Shown piece by piece: positions 19,197 through 20,947 of a DNA stretch of 20,947 nucleotides. Source of the DNA: Parvularia atlantis (Eukaryota > Opisthokonta > Rotosphaerida); NCBI GenBank assembly GCA_943704415.1, contig CALSCO010000126.1, positions 1-20,947 of the forward strand. Reading direction: 5' to 3'. Below the pieces are notes generated by a model that saw only the letters and a program-made list of their open reading frames with translations, did not search any database and was not told the DNA's origin. The stretch's first letter is position 1, and every line of letters begins with the position of its first letter. The translations under genes and the position numbers were made by a program.

Positions 19197-20301
19197 CTAA
19201 GACGCCGACGCGGGCTCGCGCACGACGCCGCACTTGGAGCAGCGCTGGACGGCGCCCGGCGAGTCGTCGTCCGGGCACCAAAAGCCGCCGCACGCGTGCA
19301 CGCACGTGCGCAGGAACGCGTCCGACTGGCCGTCCATCAGGAGGCAGCGCGCGCACATGCAGTCGAACAGGTACGTCTCACGCACGGCCTTGCGCCGCAT
19401 AATGACGCTGTCGTTGGGCAGGACGTAGCTGATGACAATCTCCTCGCCGGCGGGGATGCGTCGCAGCGCGCGGAAGACGACCTCGCGCCCGCGCGTGGTC
19501 TTGCACGTGTTGGGCGCGCAGTCGTGGTTGAAGAACGACGCCGCCGGGTACAGCCCGTAGCCGTACATCTCGTCGCCGCTGTCCCAGAAGCCGAAGCTGT
19601 TGCACTCCTGCGAGAGCGTGCGGGCTCAGGGCGCCGCCCTTGCTCAGCAAAGATGTGTGCACCTCGCGGCAGAGCACGTCGAGGTACTCGTCGACCGTGC
19701 CGAGCACGTGCGGCGGGAACACGCGCGAGACGATGCGGTGCGTCTCGCGGAACATCTCCATCAGGCCCTCGTCGCGCTCATACAGCGCGCGGTTGGTCAC
19801 GAGGCTCATGAGCTCGACCAGGCCCGGCTCGGGGCGCACACGCCGCGCGGCTTCGCGCACGTCCGGCGGTGTGTCGGGCGCAGGCGCGTCGCGCTCACGC
19901 AGCACGGCGATGCGCGCAAACATGTGCGTGATGAAGCGCAGGCGCGTGCGGAACGGCGGGAAGTTGTAGTCGGGGCAGAGCGTGCGCAGCTCGCGTGCGA
20001 GCCGGCGCAGGTAGCCGCACTCGGCGAGGTGGTCGCCGGCGTCGCGCGCGGCCACCTCGCACGCGGGCGAGCAGTACCACACAAGCTGGCAGCCGGCGCA
20101 GGCCACGGGCAGACGCCGGCGCTCGCTGAACGTCATGCAGTGCGCGCAGACGTTGCGCAGCCAGCCCTCGACGGCGACGGCCGCGAACGGGCGCGCGCTG
20201 AAGAACTCGGCGCCGGCGGCGATGTCGCGCGCGCAGTACAGACCGCGCCCGCGCCCGTGCCCGCGGTCCTCGGCCGCGAAGCCCGGCGGCAGGCAGGTCA
20301 T
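19197..20301 (-). CDS. SET and MYND domain (SMYD-like) protein lysine methyltransferase
   Basis: Two exons (20301-19663 and 19607-19197) around a 55-nt intron encode 349 residues. The split SET domain starts with RGRGLYCARDIAAGAEF. The MYND zinc finger follows (CAHC ... CAGC ... YCSPAC ... HLAEC). The SET core resumes with GLYPAASFFNHDCAPNT (the NHxCxPN S-adenosylmethionine/active-site motif) and EEIVISYV, then the post-SET cysteines DCMCARC and a further Cys set CGGFWCPDD ... RCSKCG. SMYD proteins methylate lysines on histones and other proteins; the substrate here cannot be told. ATG 20301 places the SET start at the usual distance. An in-frame ATG at 20415 would add 38 residues. Having one intron is unusual among these neighbours. 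Confidence 0.92.
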
Positions 20302-20672
20302 ACGCCGTGTCACGGTGCGGCGCGGCGTGAACTCGTGATTTGCGCAAGGGATGGTGACCGTTGCTGAGACCTTTTCGCGCTTTATGAAGCAAAGTACCCA
20401 CTCAGTTCTCTCCATTTTCTCTTTTCCGTCTGCGCACTCTGCTCCAGTGAGCGACTACGCTTTGTTTGCTCTTGCACAAAATGTTTGCAGTTCGGCTGTG
20501 CAGGTGCGTATAAAAGTGCGCGCCTTGTGTCTTTCCAACCATTACCCTCTGGTGCAAAACTGCTGCGAAAATGGAAAGATGAAGAAACATGAATGCACGG
20601 TGAAATGCATTTCAATGCAGTTCAATGCAGTTGCTTGAACTTCACTTTGAAGTCGCTTCGAACCTTCGGCGC
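20302..20672. promoter_or_regulatory. AT-richer divergent intergenic region with TATA-like box and small palindromes
   Basis: A 371-bp gap between the SMYD-like start and the HTH ORF, much richer in A/T than the rest of the window. It holds a pyrimidine-rich run (about 20400-20452), a good TATA-like TATAAAAG on the + strand (20509-20516), a perfect 14-bp palindrome TGAAATGCATTTCA (20601-20614), a tandem 10-mer TTCAATGCAG (20611-20630) and an ACTTCA/TGAAGT hairpin (20639-20653). It could be a promoter or the edge of an inserted element. Confidence 0.45.
20601..20653. repeat. cluster of short palindrome, tandem 10-mer and hairpin
   Basis: TGAAATGCATTTCA at 20601-20614 is self-complementary. 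TTCAATGCAG occurs twice in tandem at 20611-20620 and 20621-20630. ACTTCA and TGAAGT are inverted around 3 bp at 20639-20653. The cluster is 20-70 bp upstream of the HTH ORF start. Confidence 0.7.
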
Positions 20673-20947
20673 ATGGCGGCGGCGGCGGAGCCAGCGCAGG
20701 CGCAGGCGCGGCGCGACCGCGTCCGGCGGGGCGAGGCGTATCCGACGTGGTTCCGCACGGACATACACAACGAGCCGGGAACGCCGCGCGAGCGGGCTGC
20801 GTCGCTGCGCGTGCACATCTCGACCGTCTACCGGCTGGACCGCCTGCACGCGGAACAGGGCTCGATCGAGCGGCGACCCAGGTCGGGCGGGGCGCCGAGC
20901 AAGACGCAGCCCGTGGACTGGGCTCGTCTGCGCGCACTCACGCGCGC
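20673..20947 (+). CDS. partial ORF with Tc1/mariner-like helix-turn-helix (possible DNA transposase N-terminus)
   Basis: The frame opens at ATG 20673 and stays open to the window edge (91 full codons). After an Ala/Arg-rich start, RERAASLRVHISTVYRLDRL resembles the recognition helix-turn-helix of Tc1/mariner and IS630-type transposases (A-x-x-L-x-V-x-x-S/T-T-V-x-R). It is followed by the basic linker SIERRPRSGGAPSK, which fits the usual G-S-V-x-x-R-P-R-S-G-R-P pattern between the two DNA-binding subdomains. The catalytic DDE part would lie beyond the window, so transposase identity is an inference. A domesticated HTH protein is possible. An overlapping minus-strand frame exists but shows no motif. 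Confidence 0.5.
   Translation, partial: MAAAAEPAQAQARRDRVRRGEAYPTWFRTDIHNEPGTPRERAASLRVHISTVYRLDRLHAEQGSIERRPRSGGAPSKTQPVDWARLRALTR

Noticed and set aside
20301-20415. N-terminal extension of the SMYD-like protein from ATG 20415
   Set aside because: It is in frame and open but lies in the AT-richer region and adds sequence before the normal SET start. Kept only as an alternative start.
20542-20937. 131-codon minus-strand frame over the HTH ORF
   Set aside because: Its translation is low-complexity Arg/Ala/Pro sequence, while the + strand frame carries a recognisable helix-turn-helix and linker.
1-20947. tRNA, rRNA or CRISPR arrays
   Set aside because: None seen. No cloverleaf with a TTCGA-type arm, no rRNA-like blocks and no regularly spaced repeats.

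Overview
The window is a gene-dense, very GC-rich stretch of a eukaryotic nuclear genome. I can assemble eight complete protein genes plus a partial one at the right edge. All eight have spliceosomal introns, about 94 in total by my reading. Most introns are 37-70 nt, most begin GTGCG, and most have a CTGAC/CTCAC/CTAAC-like branch site close to the AG. Seven introns are best read as GC-AG. Reading frames were followed exon by exon through conserved family motifs, and intron phases agree throughout.

The host is probably a free-living unicellular eukaryote. It makes riboflavin (lumazine synthase without a transit peptide, so not an animal and not plastid-targeted) and also carries a sestrin, a family known mainly from animals, their unicellular relatives and amoebozoans. 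Together these suggest a high-GC protist of the Amorphea (amoebozoan, apusozoan or unicellular holozoan relative). I cannot name a genus.

Layout, left to right: importin alpha (-, 121-2466); MAPEG-family membrane protein (+, 2741-3274); a divergent DDB1/SF3B3/CPSF160-superfamily beta-propeller protein (-, 3388-8624, about 27 exons); eIF3 subunit j (+, 8942-9997); 6,7-dimethyl-8-ribityllumazine synthase (+, 10312-11123); sestrin (-, 11192-13735); a CSB/Rad26/ERCC6 transcription-coupled-repair ATPase with an inserted PHD finger (+, 14056-19165); a SET-MYND (SMYD-like) methyltransferase (-, 19197-20301); and the start of an ORF with a Tc1/mariner-like helix-turn-helix (+, from 20673), preceded by an AT-richer island.

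Genes mostly alternate in strand. Divergent pairs share intergenic regions of about 270-370 bp and convergent pairs are separated by only 31-113 bp. The genes do not form one pathway. The most suggestive pairing is sestrin and CSB, both stress or DNA-damage related, head to head over 320 bp. The points most worth a second look are the PHD finger inside CSB, the frequent GC-AG introns, the sestrin active-site changes, the sestrin/CSB bidirectional promoter, and the AT-rich island next to the HTH ORF.
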